Positions 16,867 to 25,038 of a DNA stretch of 64,000 nucleotides are shown here, one piece after another. The position numbers and the translations under genes are program-made. Numbering within the stretch: the first letter of the stretch is position 1; each line of letters starts with the position of its first letter. The stretch spans positions 1-64,000 of the forward strand of contig JAAYJQ010000023.1 in NCBI GenBank assembly GCA_012522855.1. The letters are read 5' to 3'. The notes below the pieces were generated by a model, which saw only the letters and a program-made list of their open reading frames with translations, was not told where the DNA came from and did no database searches. This DNA is from Bacteroidales bacterium (GTDB lineage Bacteria; Bacteroidota; Bacteroidia; Bacteroidales; UBA932).

Positions 16867-18645
16867 ATGCTCTTACGTAACCATCTGTTTTTTGCAGCGT
16901 TCGCGCTGGCGAGCCTCTTCGCCAGCGCGAGTGCCTGCAAAGATTCGGCTCTACCTGAACCGAGAGCGCAAGAAACAACGGATCCTGAAAAAGACGAAGA
17001 CGGGGGGACGATCCTGTTTTCGGAAAACTTCGATGCCTGCACGATGTCCGAAGGGCCCTTCATTCAGTCCGACAATTTCAAGGCGGACTGTGAAAACCCG
17101 TTAAGTCATATATCCTTCAAATCCACAGAGTGGAAGACCGTAGCGACTTCGCACATCTGTTCGGAAGAATATATGAACTCCCGGGGGTTCGGTCCTTGGG
17201 TCTATTTGTTCAGGGTTTCAGAACGGCCGGGGTATTTGGCGTGCGGCGTGAACAACGAAGGAAAGCGGGGCATCATACAGTCCCCGATGCTTTCCGCCAT
17301 AAAGGAAGTTTCGGATGTTCGTTTGACTTTTGACATCATGCCGGAGCCGAAAATGACGGACAATTTCTGCTTCAAGGTGTGCTTGGCCGGCGTAATCGTT
17401 TCGGCCAAACTGAATGGAGCGGAATATCCGCTGACCGATACCTATGACGGAATCGAGCACCGCCTGCTTTTTCCTCGAAACGCGCTGAAGAACAACTGGA
17501 ACACCATCACGGTCGATATCTCGAAAGCCACTGACGGCACCATGCTGTACTGGTCCAGCGAGAGCAACGTGAAGACGTTGAACCACGGCTTTTACCTGGA
17601 CAACATCAAGGTGGTTGAAACCGCGAAAATGCAGCGTCCTGAAAAGGGGCTGAGAGTCTTGTTCTGGAACATTCAGAACGGTATGTGGAGCGATCAGCAG
17701 TCGGGCTTTGTGCACTTCAAGGAATTCATTTCCAAATACGATCCGGACGTCTGTATCTGGTGCGAAGCGCAGTCCATCTACAAAAACCGCAGCACCGAAA
17801 AGTGCTCGGTTTCAGATCGTTATTTCCCAGATGGCTGGGCGGAATTCGCCGCCGCTTATGGACATCGATACACGGCGATCGGCGGCTACCGCATCTATGC
17901 TGATGACTATTATCCCCAAGTGGTTACATCGAAGTATCCGATTGAAACACTTGCCTTGATCACGGAAACAGACCTGGAACATCAGCAGATGGCAGATGCC
18001 TGGACGGACGGAGCCAGCCACGAGGCTGAGTATCATAGCCATTGCGCCGAAGGCTATTGCCCGGTTTCCCACGGCGCCGCCGTCCAGCAGGTCAACGTCG
18101 ACGGAACGAAGATCAACATTATCACTTTGCATCTTTGGCCTCACGCCTACAGCTACTATGCAAAGTTTGTCATAAAAAACCAGAACTATGATTCTGCGAA
18201 CGGTGTCGGCGGCAACGCCCAGCGCGAAGCGGAGATCAAATACATCTGCTCCAGAAGCGTGGATGACCCCAAATTCGCATCAGAGAAGAACTGGCTAATG
18301 GCGGGTGACTTCAACGCCAGAAGCCGCCTGGACAACTGGCGGTACAAGTTGCCCGAAGACAGCCCGTTCTTGAACAGCCACGACTACATCCTGAACAAAA
18401 CTTTCTTCAAGGATGTCATCGGATTGCAATACCCGGGGCATTTCTTCGCAACGCGCACCTGGGCGAATGATGCGGCGGGCAAGGATCCGCCAAGATATGA
18501 CTTCGTCTACGCATCGCCGGACATGTATTCAAAAGTCCGCAATGCGCTGACACTGAACGAATCATATACAAATATGATTTGGGCGATGTCCAACTATTAC
18601 GACTCGTCCGACCATCGTCCGATACTGATTGATTTTGAATTATAA
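16867..18645 (+). CDS. Endonuclease/exonuclease/phosphatase-family lipoprotein
   Basis: A 592-residue lipoprotein with lipobox ASASACKD. Residues about 35-255 look like a beta-sandwich carbohydrate-binding-type domain (ILFSENFDACTMSEGPFI, LDNIKVVE at its end). Residues about 262-592 are an EEP (DNase I-like) phosphodiesterase: LRVLFWNIQNGMW with the Asn, DPDVCIWCEAQ with the metal-binding Glu, ITLHLWPH, AGDFNARSRLDN, YDFVYASPDMY and the final SSDHRPILIDF. Enzymes of this fold cut phosphodiester or phosphomonoester bonds in sugars, lipids or nucleic acid. The ATG at 16867 is preferred over a GTG one codon earlier. It lies 3 bases after the repeat lipoprotein gene, in the same operon. Confidence 0.85.
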   Translation: MLLRNHLFFAAFALASLFASASACKDSALPEPRAQETTDPEKDEDGGTILFSENFDACTMSEGPFIQSDNFKADCENPLSHISFKSTEWKTVATSHICSEEYMNSRGFGPWVYLFRVSERPGYLACGVNNEGKRGIIQSPMLSAIKEVSDVRLTFDIMPEPKMTDNFCFKVCLAGVIVSAKLNGAEYPLTDTYDGIEHRLLFPRNALKNNWNTITVDISKATDGTMLYWSSESNVKTLNHGFYLDNIKVVETAKMQRPEKGLRVLFWNIQNGMWSDQQSGFVHFKEFISKYDPDVCIWCEAQSIYKNRSTEKCSVSDRYFPDGWAEFAAAYGHRYTAIGGYRIYADDYYPQVVTSKYPIETLALITETDLEHQQMADAWTDGASHEAEYHSHCAEGYCPVSHGAAVQQVNVDGTKINIITLHLWPHAYSYYAKFVIKNQNYDSANGVGGNAQREAEIKYICSRSVDDPKFASEKNWLMAGDFNARSRLDNWRYKLPEDSPFLNSHDYILNKTFFKDVIGLQYPGHFFATRTWANDAAGKDPPRYDFVYASPDMYSKVRNALTLNESYTNMIWAMSNYYDSSDHRPILIDFEL

Positions 18646-18658
18646 ACACTGAAGAATT

Positions 18659-19498
18659 ATGAAAAAAGCATTTATTCTCGCATTGACGCTGACCCTTTCC
18701 GTGTCCGCTCTCGCCTGGGGTCGCCTGGGTCACGCCAGCATAGCAAAAATTGCGGAAGACCACCTGACAAAGAGAACAAAACGCGCCATCTCGGAAATCA
18801 TGCAGGGCGAGCCAATCTCCGGCTATGCTTCCTATGCGGATGAGTATAGGGAAACACTTCTCTTCGATGTGGGCTTCGATCCTTCCAAAGGAGGGAATAG
18901 GATTTCGAAATTGCCTCATCTTTTTGAAGTCGATATGAATTTCGAGCCGTTCCGCGGAAACAATGACAATGGAAGATACGTCAATAACTGCATCAATTTA
19001 ATCATGCAATACAGCGACAACCTCAAGAATTGGAAGATGCTGGACGATTCAACCCGTTTCACGGAGCTGGTTCTGCTGGTACATTTCGTGGGCGATATGC
19101 ATTGTCCCGAACACGTCAGGTACAATCCGGAAGACATGACAATCGGTAAGTACAACGTCCTGTTCAACGGGAAAGAGATTGAGTACCACAAATATTGGGA
19201 CAGCAGCTTGATGGAATCCCGGTTCCCGTGGAGTTTTTCAGATTTTGCCTATTTGCTGGATTCGTGGTCAAGCAGCGAACAAAGCGAGATCGTGAAAGGA
19301 GACCCGTATGACTGGGGAAAGGAAATTGCCGAGCTCAGCTATCCCGTTCATCAGGTCCGGGAAGGCGATGTCATTACAACGGACCTGTTCGAGGAGCATT
19401 TGTCGCTCATGAAGTCGCAATTGCGGAAAGCGGGATACAGGCTTGCGCATCAACTCAACAAGGTGTTTGATCCGCGCTATGCACGTAAATACAAATAA
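18659..19498 (+). CDS. Secreted S1/P1-family nuclease
   Basis: A 279-residue protein. The signal peptide ends at SALA, so the mature protein begins with WGRLGH, as in S1/P1 nucleases where the N-terminal Trp and the His bind zinc. Further zinc ligands are seen in HFVGDMHCPEH, which is the family's HxxGDxHQPLH with Cys for Gln and Glu for Leu. LFEVDMNF corresponds to the His/Asp region. The family is zinc-dependent and cleaves single-stranded nucleic acid and 3'-nucleotides in the periplasm or outside. It lies 13 bases after the EEP lipoprotein gene. Confidence 0.85.
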   Translation: MKKAFILALTLTLSVSALAWGRLGHASIAKIAEDHLTKRTKRAISEIMQGEPISGYASYADEYRETLLFDVGFDPSKGGNRISKLPHLFEVDMNFEPFRGNNDNGRYVNNCINLIMQYSDNLKNWKMLDDSTRFTELVLLVHFVGDMHCPEHVRYNPEDMTIGKYNVLFNGKEIEYHKYWDSSLMESRFPWSFSDFAYLLDSWSSSEQSEIVKGDPYDWGKEIAELSYPVHQVREGDVITTDLFEEHLSLMKSQLRKAGYRLAHQLNKVFDPRYARKYK

Positions 19499-19539
19499 TA
19501 AGCGTATCTTTATCCATTATCCATCATTTTTGCAGTAAT

Positions 19540-20361
19540 ATGAAAAAGTTTATTCTTGTATTTTTGGCCATTTGCGTATCTGCGGGAGCATTCGCACAAA
19601 GTCAGACCATCCGTGCCTTCTCTCACCGCGGGGGACGCCTTGAGCGGGATGAGAACACAGCGGTGGCGTTCCAGGAAAGCTGGGATGCCGGTTATACCGG
19701 ATTCGAGACAGACATCCGCATGACCAAAGACGGGGTTTTGTATCTTACGCATGACCACACGCTGGAGCGTACCACAAACGGAACCGGCGTTTTTGAAGAA
19801 AAAACGGCTGCGGAAATCGACCGGCTTCGCACGAAGAAAGGCAACAAGATCATGTCCCTGGAAGAGTTCTGCAAGTTCCTGGACGGTAAGGAAAACTTGT
19901 ACGTGGAATTTGAGATGAAGACCGCTCCGAAGGAACTCTATCCGCAGGCCAGGCTGGAGGATTATGTGGAGAAAGTCTATCGCGCGGTGAAGGCGCTCGA
20001 TTGCAAAAACGCGCAATTCGTGTTCACTTCCAGCGATTATCGGGGTCTCCGCTATCTGCAGGAGCACCATCCCGATGCGGAGCTGCTCCTGATCATCAGC
20101 AAGCCGCTCAACGACGAAACCATCGCGATTGCCAAGACCGTCGGGATCTACACCCTGGGCTGCAGGATGGAGGGCACCAGCCGCGCGATGGTCGAGAAGG
20201 CTAAGAAGGAAGGGATCACGGTCAGCCTGTGGCCCGGATTAAGCGTCGATGACTTTATGCTCGGAGCCTATCTCGGATCCGATCGCATGTGCACGGACGT
20301 TCCCCTCGAGGTCATGAAGTTCATGAACGAAAAGTGTCCCTGGATAAAAGTCGTGTATTAA
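19540..20361 (+). CDS. Periplasmic glycerophosphodiester phosphodiesterase
   Basis: A 273-residue exported enzyme (signal MKKFILVFLAICVSAGAFAQ) with a full GDPD domain. Canonical motifs are FSHRGGR, RDENTAVAF, GFETDIRMTKDG and YLTHDHTLERTTNGTG, followed by LYVEFEMKT. All the usual catalytic His and metal-binding Glu/Asp positions appear to be present, unlike the lipoprotein paralogue at 12383. It should release glycerol-3-phosphate and an alcohol in the periplasm. The gene ends 1 base before the HPr gene, and a GlpT-type transporter lies at the end of the operon, so product and importer are encoded together. Confidence 0.9.
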   Translation: MKKFILVFLAICVSAGAFAQSQTIRAFSHRGGRLERDENTAVAFQESWDAGYTGFETDIRMTKDGVLYLTHDHTLERTTNGTGVFEEKTAAEIDRLRTKKGNKIMSLEEFCKFLDGKENLYVEFEMKTAPKELYPQARLEDYVEKVYRAVKALDCKNAQFVFTSSDYRGLRYLQEHHPDAELLLIISKPLNDETIAIAKTVGIYTLGCRMEGTSRAMVEKAKKEGITVSLWPGLSVDDFMLGAYLGSDRMCTDVPLEVMKFMNEKCPWIKVVY

Positions 20362-20362
20362 C

Positions 20363-20629
20363 ATGCTGTCCAAGAAGGTAATCTTTACTGGCAGATCGGG
20401 CCTGCATGCTCAGCCTGCGAGTAAATTGGTACAGCTTGTCAAGGGTTTTCCCGACTCGAAAATCACCCTTTCCGTTGCCGATAAATGCGTCAACGCGGCT
20501 TCGATGCTGTCTGTGCTGTCCCTCGGACTCGCACAAGGGATGGAAGTGGAAGTGCGCGTGGATGGCGGGGACGAAGAAGCCGTACTTCTTTCGGTGGTCG
20601 ATTTCTTTGCCTCATTGACAGAAGCATGA
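20363..20629 (+). CDS. ptsH: PTS phosphocarrier protein HPr
   Basis: An 88-residue HPr. The phosphorylated His15 is in TGRSGLHAQPASKLV. The serine region is VNAASMLSVLSLG, equivalent to the Ser46 loop. HPr passes phosphate from enzyme I to the sugar-specific EIIA domain, here on MtlA. It starts 1 base after the periplasmic GDPD gene, and its stop overlaps the start of enzyme I (ATGA). PTS proteins are uncommon in Bacteroidales. Confidence 0.92.
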   Translation: MLSKKVIFTGRSGLHAQPASKLVQLVKGFPDSKITLSVADKCVNAASMLSVLSLGLAQGMEVEVRVDGGDEEAVLLSVVDFFASLTEA

Positions 20630-22029
20630 AAGCGAGCGGACCTGCCTTCCTGTTTGTTCGGCGAACGTCTTCGGGCGCCGCTCCCCTTCCGTTCGCGGAG
20701 GCACTGGAACAGGTTCGCAGGGATCTTGCCCGTTATGCGGAAAAAGATACTCTCTTCGCCACCCATCTGGAAATCGCGGACGACCCGCTTCTGCGCGAAA
20801 CCGTTGAGAAATATATTTCTGACGGTCTTACAGAGCAGAAAGCCATTGAAGCAGCCTGCGCGCAGATATGCCAAACCTTCACGGAGATCGATGACGAGTA
20901 CCTGCGCGCGCGGGTGGATGACGTACGGGATGTTTTCAACCGCATCAGCCGCGCCGTTGCCGGAGAAACAACAGCGAATGTCGATGTTCCGCGCGGGAGC
21001 ATACTGGTCGCGGAAGAGTTGCTTCCGTCGGACACGGTCTCCCTGGATTTTGATCATCTGGCCGGAATCATCTGCCATCGGGGCAGCACAACCAGCCATG
21101 TCTGCATCCTCGCGCGTTCAAAAGGGATACCGATTGCTGTAGGCTTGCCGATAAACGCCATCCGTCCGGGCGACATCGTTGAAGTGGAAGATCCGCTCGT
21201 GGGGACTTTACCCATTGCGGAAAAAGTTCGCAAGGCCGGCCGAAAACTCTTCGCCAACGCCGGGAGCGTACAAGACATTCGCAATGCCATGAAGGCCGGA
21301 GCCGACGGAATCGGATTGTTCCGGACGGAATTTTTATTTTTGAGCAGACCGGATATGCCGTCTGAGGAGGAGCAAGAAGCCATTTATCGCAACGCAATCG
21401 AAGCATGTAACGGTAAACCTCTGACGATTCGCCTGCTGGACGCCGGAGGAGACAAGGCGCTGCCCTGGCATTCTCCCGAACAGGAGGACAATCCTTTTCT
21501 CGGAGTGCGGGGGATACGGCTGCTGCTCGCAAACCCGGAAATTCTGCGCGCCCAGATCCGCGCCATCCTCCGAGCGGCCGCTGACACAAAGATGACCGGA
21601 GAAACCCGGATCATGATTCCGATGGTAACCCGGATTGACGAGGTGAGAACGGTTCGGGATATGGTCAGCAGTGAATCCGATCTACTTGAGGACGTCAACG
21701 GATCGATTCCCGTGGAAATCGGAGCCATGATAGAAACACCGGCGGCCGTACTGAATGCAGTCGAACTTGCGGCAGCCTGTGATTTCTTTTCTGCCGGAAC
21801 AAACGATCTGACTCAGTATGTGATGGCAGCGGATAGAGGAAACGCAGCGGTGTCCTATCTGTATGATGCCCTGTCTCCGGCAATGAAAAAAGCGCTGGAA
21901 ATGACCGTGGACGCAGCGCGCTCCGCCGGGATTCCCGTCGGAATCTGTGGCGAACTTGCTTCCGATCCGAGGGCGACGGAACTGCTCCTCGGACTCGGTT
22001 TCGACAGCCTGTCAATCTCACTCTCATAA
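20626..22029 (+). CDS. ptsI: Compact PTS enzyme I (phosphoenolpyruvate-protein phosphotransferase)
   Basis: At 467 residues it is about 100 shorter than usual enzyme I. The HPr-binding/phospho-His part is present, with His158 in CHRGSTTSHVCILARSKGIP. The PEP-binding barrel follows with DGIGLFRTEFLFL, NPFLGVRGIRLLL, ETPAAVLNAVE, AGTNDLTQYVMAADR and the active-site Cys in VGICGELASDP. The shortfall lies in three places. The first strand of the N-terminal domain is missing (the protein opens MKASGPAFLFVRR). The linker between the swivel domain and the barrel is short. The last 15-20 residues after GLGFDSLSIS are absent. All catalytic residues remain, so it may be active. The start overlaps the HPr stop and the stop lies 4 bases before mtlD. 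Confidence 0.88.
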   Translation: MKASGPAFLFVRRTSSGAAPLPFAEALEQVRRDLARYAEKDTLFATHLEIADDPLLRETVEKYISDGLTEQKAIEAACAQICQTFTEIDDEYLRARVDDVRDVFNRISRAVAGETTANVDVPRGSILVAEELLPSDTVSLDFDHLAGIICHRGSTTSHVCILARSKGIPIAVGLPINAIRPGDIVEVEDPLVGTLPIAEKVRKAGRKLFANAGSVQDIRNAMKAGADGIGLFRTEFLFLSRPDMPSEEEQEAIYRNAIEACNGKPLTIRLLDAGGDKALPWHSPEQEDNPFLGVRGIRLLLANPEILRAQIRAILRAAADTKMTGETRIMIPMVTRIDEVRTVRDMVSSESDLLEDVNGSIPVEIGAMIETPAAVLNAVELAAACDFFSAGTNDLTQYVMAADRGNAAVSYLYDALSPAMKKALEMTVDAARSAGIPVGICGELASDPRATELLLGLGFDSLSISLS

Positions 22030-22033
22030 AAAA

Positions 22034-23206
22034 ATGAACAACGGACATCCACCAACAGCACTCCAATTCGGTGCCGGCAACATCGGCCGCGGGCTCGTCG
22101 GGGCGATATTGGCCCCGGCAGGATACAAAGTCATCTTTGCAGATGTCGTCAACGACCTCGTCGGCCAAATCAATTCCCGGGGAGAATACACCGTTCATGT
22201 GCTGGACATCAACAGCTATGACATCCCCGTAAAGGGTGTCAGCGCCGTCAACAGCGCCGGCGCGGAAGCGGTGGCGAAGGTGTCGGAGGCCGACATCATC
22301 ACCACTGCCGTGAGTCTCCGTATTCTCAAATTTGTGGCTCCCACGATTGCCAAGGGCATCGCGGCGCGCAAAGATGCCGGCAATGAAAAACCGCTCAACG
22401 TGATTGCATGTGAAAACGGACTCCGCGCTTCCAGCCAGCTCAAGGACCTGGTGTATGCTCTGCTGGACTCCGATACGGCGACCTGGGCAGACAACCACGT
22501 TGGATTCCCCGACGCTGCCGTGGACCGGATCATCCCTCCCGTCCACTGCGAAGCGCCTCTCGATGTGGCGGTGGAAGAGTACTTTGAATGGGATGTCGAG
22601 CGTGACTCTTTCGTCGGTGAAGTTCCCGCCATCGAAGGCATAACGCCTGTTGATAACATCCTTGCTTACATCGAACGCAAACTTCTCACACTCAACACCG
22701 GCCACACCACCGCCGCCTATTTGGGCAAGATCAGGGGCTACGACACCATCGAAGCGTGCGTCTCGGATCCCGAGCTCTTCTCGGCCGTGCGGACAGCGAT
22801 GCAGCAGAGCGGGGAAGGCTTGGTGAGAAAATTCGGCTTTGACCACGACGCGCATTTCGCCTACATCGAAAAGGTTCTCCGGCGTTTCAGCAATCCATTC
22901 CTGAAGGACGAATGCGATCGCGTGGGACGGGAGCCGTTACGGAAACTCGCTCCCGATGACCGCCTCATCCTTCCGATCATGAACGCCAGGCGTTTCGGTC
23001 TCCCGTACGACAAACTTCTCCCTGCTGTCGGCGCCGCCCTGCATTTTGACAATCCCGGGGATCCCGAGAGCGTCGAAATGCTCCGGAGCATTGCGAACGC
23101 AGGTCTTGCGGCCACAATCGTGAAATACACCGGCATTCATATGGATGATCCGCTCGTAAATGAAATCATTGACGCCTACTATAAGGTAAAACGATCATGG
23201 AGATAA
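22034..23206 (+). CDS. mtlD: Mannitol-1-phosphate 5-dehydrogenase
   Basis: A 390-residue NAD-dependent polyol-phosphate dehydrogenase, close to the usual 382 residues. The nucleotide-binding loop is LQFGAGNIGRGLVGAIL. Family motifs are VIACENGLRASSQLKDLVY, DAAVDRIIPP, LTLNTGHTTAAYLGK and the C-terminal RFGLPYDKLLPAVGAAL. It oxidises mannitol-1-phosphate to fructose-6-phosphate in the cytoplasm. The frame is open upstream but ATG 22034 gives the correct N-terminus. Its last 10 bases overlap mtlA. Confidence 0.93.
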   Translation: MNNGHPPTALQFGAGNIGRGLVGAILAPAGYKVIFADVVNDLVGQINSRGEYTVHVLDINSYDIPVKGVSAVNSAGAEAVAKVSEADIITTAVSLRILKFVAPTIAKGIAARKDAGNEKPLNVIACENGLRASSQLKDLVYALLDSDTATWADNHVGFPDAAVDRIIPPVHCEAPLDVAVEEYFEWDVERDSFVGEVPAIEGITPVDNILAYIERKLLTLNTGHTTAAYLGKIRGYDTIEACVSDPELFSAVRTAMQQSGEGLVRKFGFDHDAHFAYIEKVLRRFSNPFLKDECDRVGREPLRKLAPDDRLILPIMNARRFGLPYDKLLPAVGAALHFDNPGDPESVEMLRSIANAGLAATIVKYTGIHMDDPLVNEIIDAYYKVKRSWR

Positions 23207-24996
23207 AAGGGCAGATACAACGCTTCGGAAGATCGCTCAGCGCGATGGTGATGCCGAACATCGGCGCCTTCATCGCGTGGGGACTCATTACTGCCATATT
23301 CATCGAGGGTGGATGGATGCCCAACGAGCACATCGCGAAGATGGTTTCTCCGATGCTCAAGTATCTGCTGCCGCTTCTGATCGCGTTCACGGCCGGCAAG
23401 AATGTCGGCGGCTACCGGGGAGGTGTAGCCGGGGCTGTGGCAGCGATGGGGGTCATCATCGGAACCGACACCCCGATGTTCCTCGGAGCCATGATTGTCG
23501 GTCCGATCGCCGGCTGGTGCGTCAAGAAATTCGACAAACTCGTCGAGAACAAGATCGCCGCAGGCTTCGAGATGCTCGTCGACAACTTTTCGCTGGGAAT
23601 CATCGCGATGTTGCTTGCCATCATCGGTTATTTGCTGATCGGGCACGCGGTTTCATGGGTGACGGATGCGTTGAGCCGCGGCGTGAACTGGATGCTCGAC
23701 CACAAGATGAATCCCCTTCTGGCAGTTCTCGTCGATCCTGCCAAGGTGCTGTTCCTCAACAATGCTGTGAACCACGGCATCATGACCCCGCTCGGCATTC
23801 AGCAAGCCGCGGAAACGGGACAGTCGATGCTGTTTCTGGTGGATCCGAATCCCGGCCCCGGTTTAGGCATTCTCTTGGCTTGTTGGTTGTTCGGCAAGGG
23901 CTCTACCCGTGATTCCGCTCCCGGAGCCATGGTCATCCAACTTTTCGGCGGCATCCATGAGATCTACTTTCCATACGTGCTCGCGCGACCGATCCTGCTG
24001 ATCCCTGTCATGGTAGGCAATATCTGCGCGCTGTCGTTCTTTACGCTTGTGAATTTCGGACTTGTGGCTCCGGCATCGCCGGGAAGCCTGATTTCGATTA
24101 TTCTGATGTCTCCGCGCGGCAAAACGCTCATGGGGATTGCAGGAGTCTTCATTGGCGCCGCAGTGTCGTGCCTGTTGGCCTGGCCGATCGTGAAGCGACG
24201 CCCGGACTTTCAGGGTACAACAGACAGGGAACCTTCCGACAACGGAACCCAATCTTCCGTATCCATGGATGACGTCCTTGAAACAGCGATTACCAAGGTC
24301 GTATTCTCCTGTGACGCCGGAATGGGGTCCAGCGCTCTGGGCGCCTCTCGTTTTAAAGCCCGCCTGCTGAAGGCGGGTCTGAAGACGGTGGATTGCACCA
24401 ATTGCGCCGTAGGAGAAATCCCTGCGGATGCTTCCGTGGTCGTGTGCCAGCATGAACTCGCGGAACGCGCGCGCAAAAGCGGAAAGCCTGTCATAGCCAT
24501 TTCCAACTTCCTGAAAGATCCGGCACTGGATAAGTTGCTTTCGACACTTCAGGCAAGTGTTTCTGCTCCGCAGATGCTCTCCGCGGAAAACATATCACTC
24601 GGGCTTCCTTCAGAAAGCAGAGAGGATGCCGTCCGCAGAGCGGGGGAAATGCTCGTTTCAGGCGGCTACGTTACCTCAGAATATGTGGATGCCATGCTCG
24701 AACGCGAGAAGATCGTCTCTACTTATATGGGAGATGGAGTCGCCATCCCGCATGGCACATCGGAGGCGAAACGTTCCGTGATCCATTCCGGGATCGTCTT
24801 GCTTCAATACCCGCAAGGAGTCGACTTTGATGGAGAAACGGCTTACCTGGTCGTCGGAATCGCAGGCAAGGAAGACCGCCATCTCGAAATCTTGTCCAAA
24901 ATCGCCGAAGTCCTGGGGGATCAAGCCACCCTCGATCGTCTGCGTACTACTCCCGAGATTTCGGAAGTGCTTGACATTTTAGGAACAATTTCTTGA
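23197..24996 (+). CDS. mtlA: Mannitol-specific PTS enzyme IICBA
   Basis: A 599-residue inner-membrane permease. The IIC part (about residues 10-330, several membrane segments) carries the family motif GGIHEIYFPYVL. The IIB domain has the phospho-cysteine Cys372 in VFSCDAGMGSSALGAS. The IIA domain has the phospho-histidine His519 in GVAIPHGTSEAK. It imports mannitol while phosphorylating it to mannitol-1-phosphate, which MtlD then uses. It is slightly shorter than the E. coli protein (637). With HPr and enzyme I in the same operon the phosphate relay is complete. Confidence 0.93.
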   Translation: MEIKGQIQRFGRSLSAMVMPNIGAFIAWGLITAIFIEGGWMPNEHIAKMVSPMLKYLLPLLIAFTAGKNVGGYRGGVAGAVAAMGVIIGTDTPMFLGAMIVGPIAGWCVKKFDKLVENKIAAGFEMLVDNFSLGIIAMLLAIIGYLLIGHAVSWVTDALSRGVNWMLDHKMNPLLAVLVDPAKVLFLNNAVNHGIMTPLGIQQAAETGQSMLFLVDPNPGPGLGILLACWLFGKGSTRDSAPGAMVIQLFGGIHEIYFPYVLARPILLIPVMVGNICALSFFTLVNFGLVAPASPGSLISIILMSPRGKTLMGIAGVFIGAAVSCLLAWPIVKRRPDFQGTTDREPSDNGTQSSVSMDDVLETAITKVVFSCDAGMGSSALGASRFKARLLKAGLKTVDCTNCAVGEIPADASVVVCQHELAERARKSGKPVIAISNFLKDPALDKLLSTLQASVSAPQMLSAENISLGLPSESREDAVRRAGEMLVSGGYVTSEYVDAMLEREKIVSTYMGDGVAIPHGTSEAKRSVIHSGIVLLQYPQGVDFDGETAYLVVGIAGKEDRHLEILSKIAEVLGDQATLDRLRTTPEISEVLDILGTIS

Positions 24997-25038
24997 AACA
25001 TATCGTAATTTTATTCATCCTGACGAAATCTATATTTG

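Noticed and set aside
25031-25038. TATATTTG directly before the ATG of the GlpT-type gene as a promoter
   Set aside because: A start site 5-7 bases downstream would lie inside the coding sequence, and the gene follows mtlA by only 42 bases, so cotranscription is more likely.
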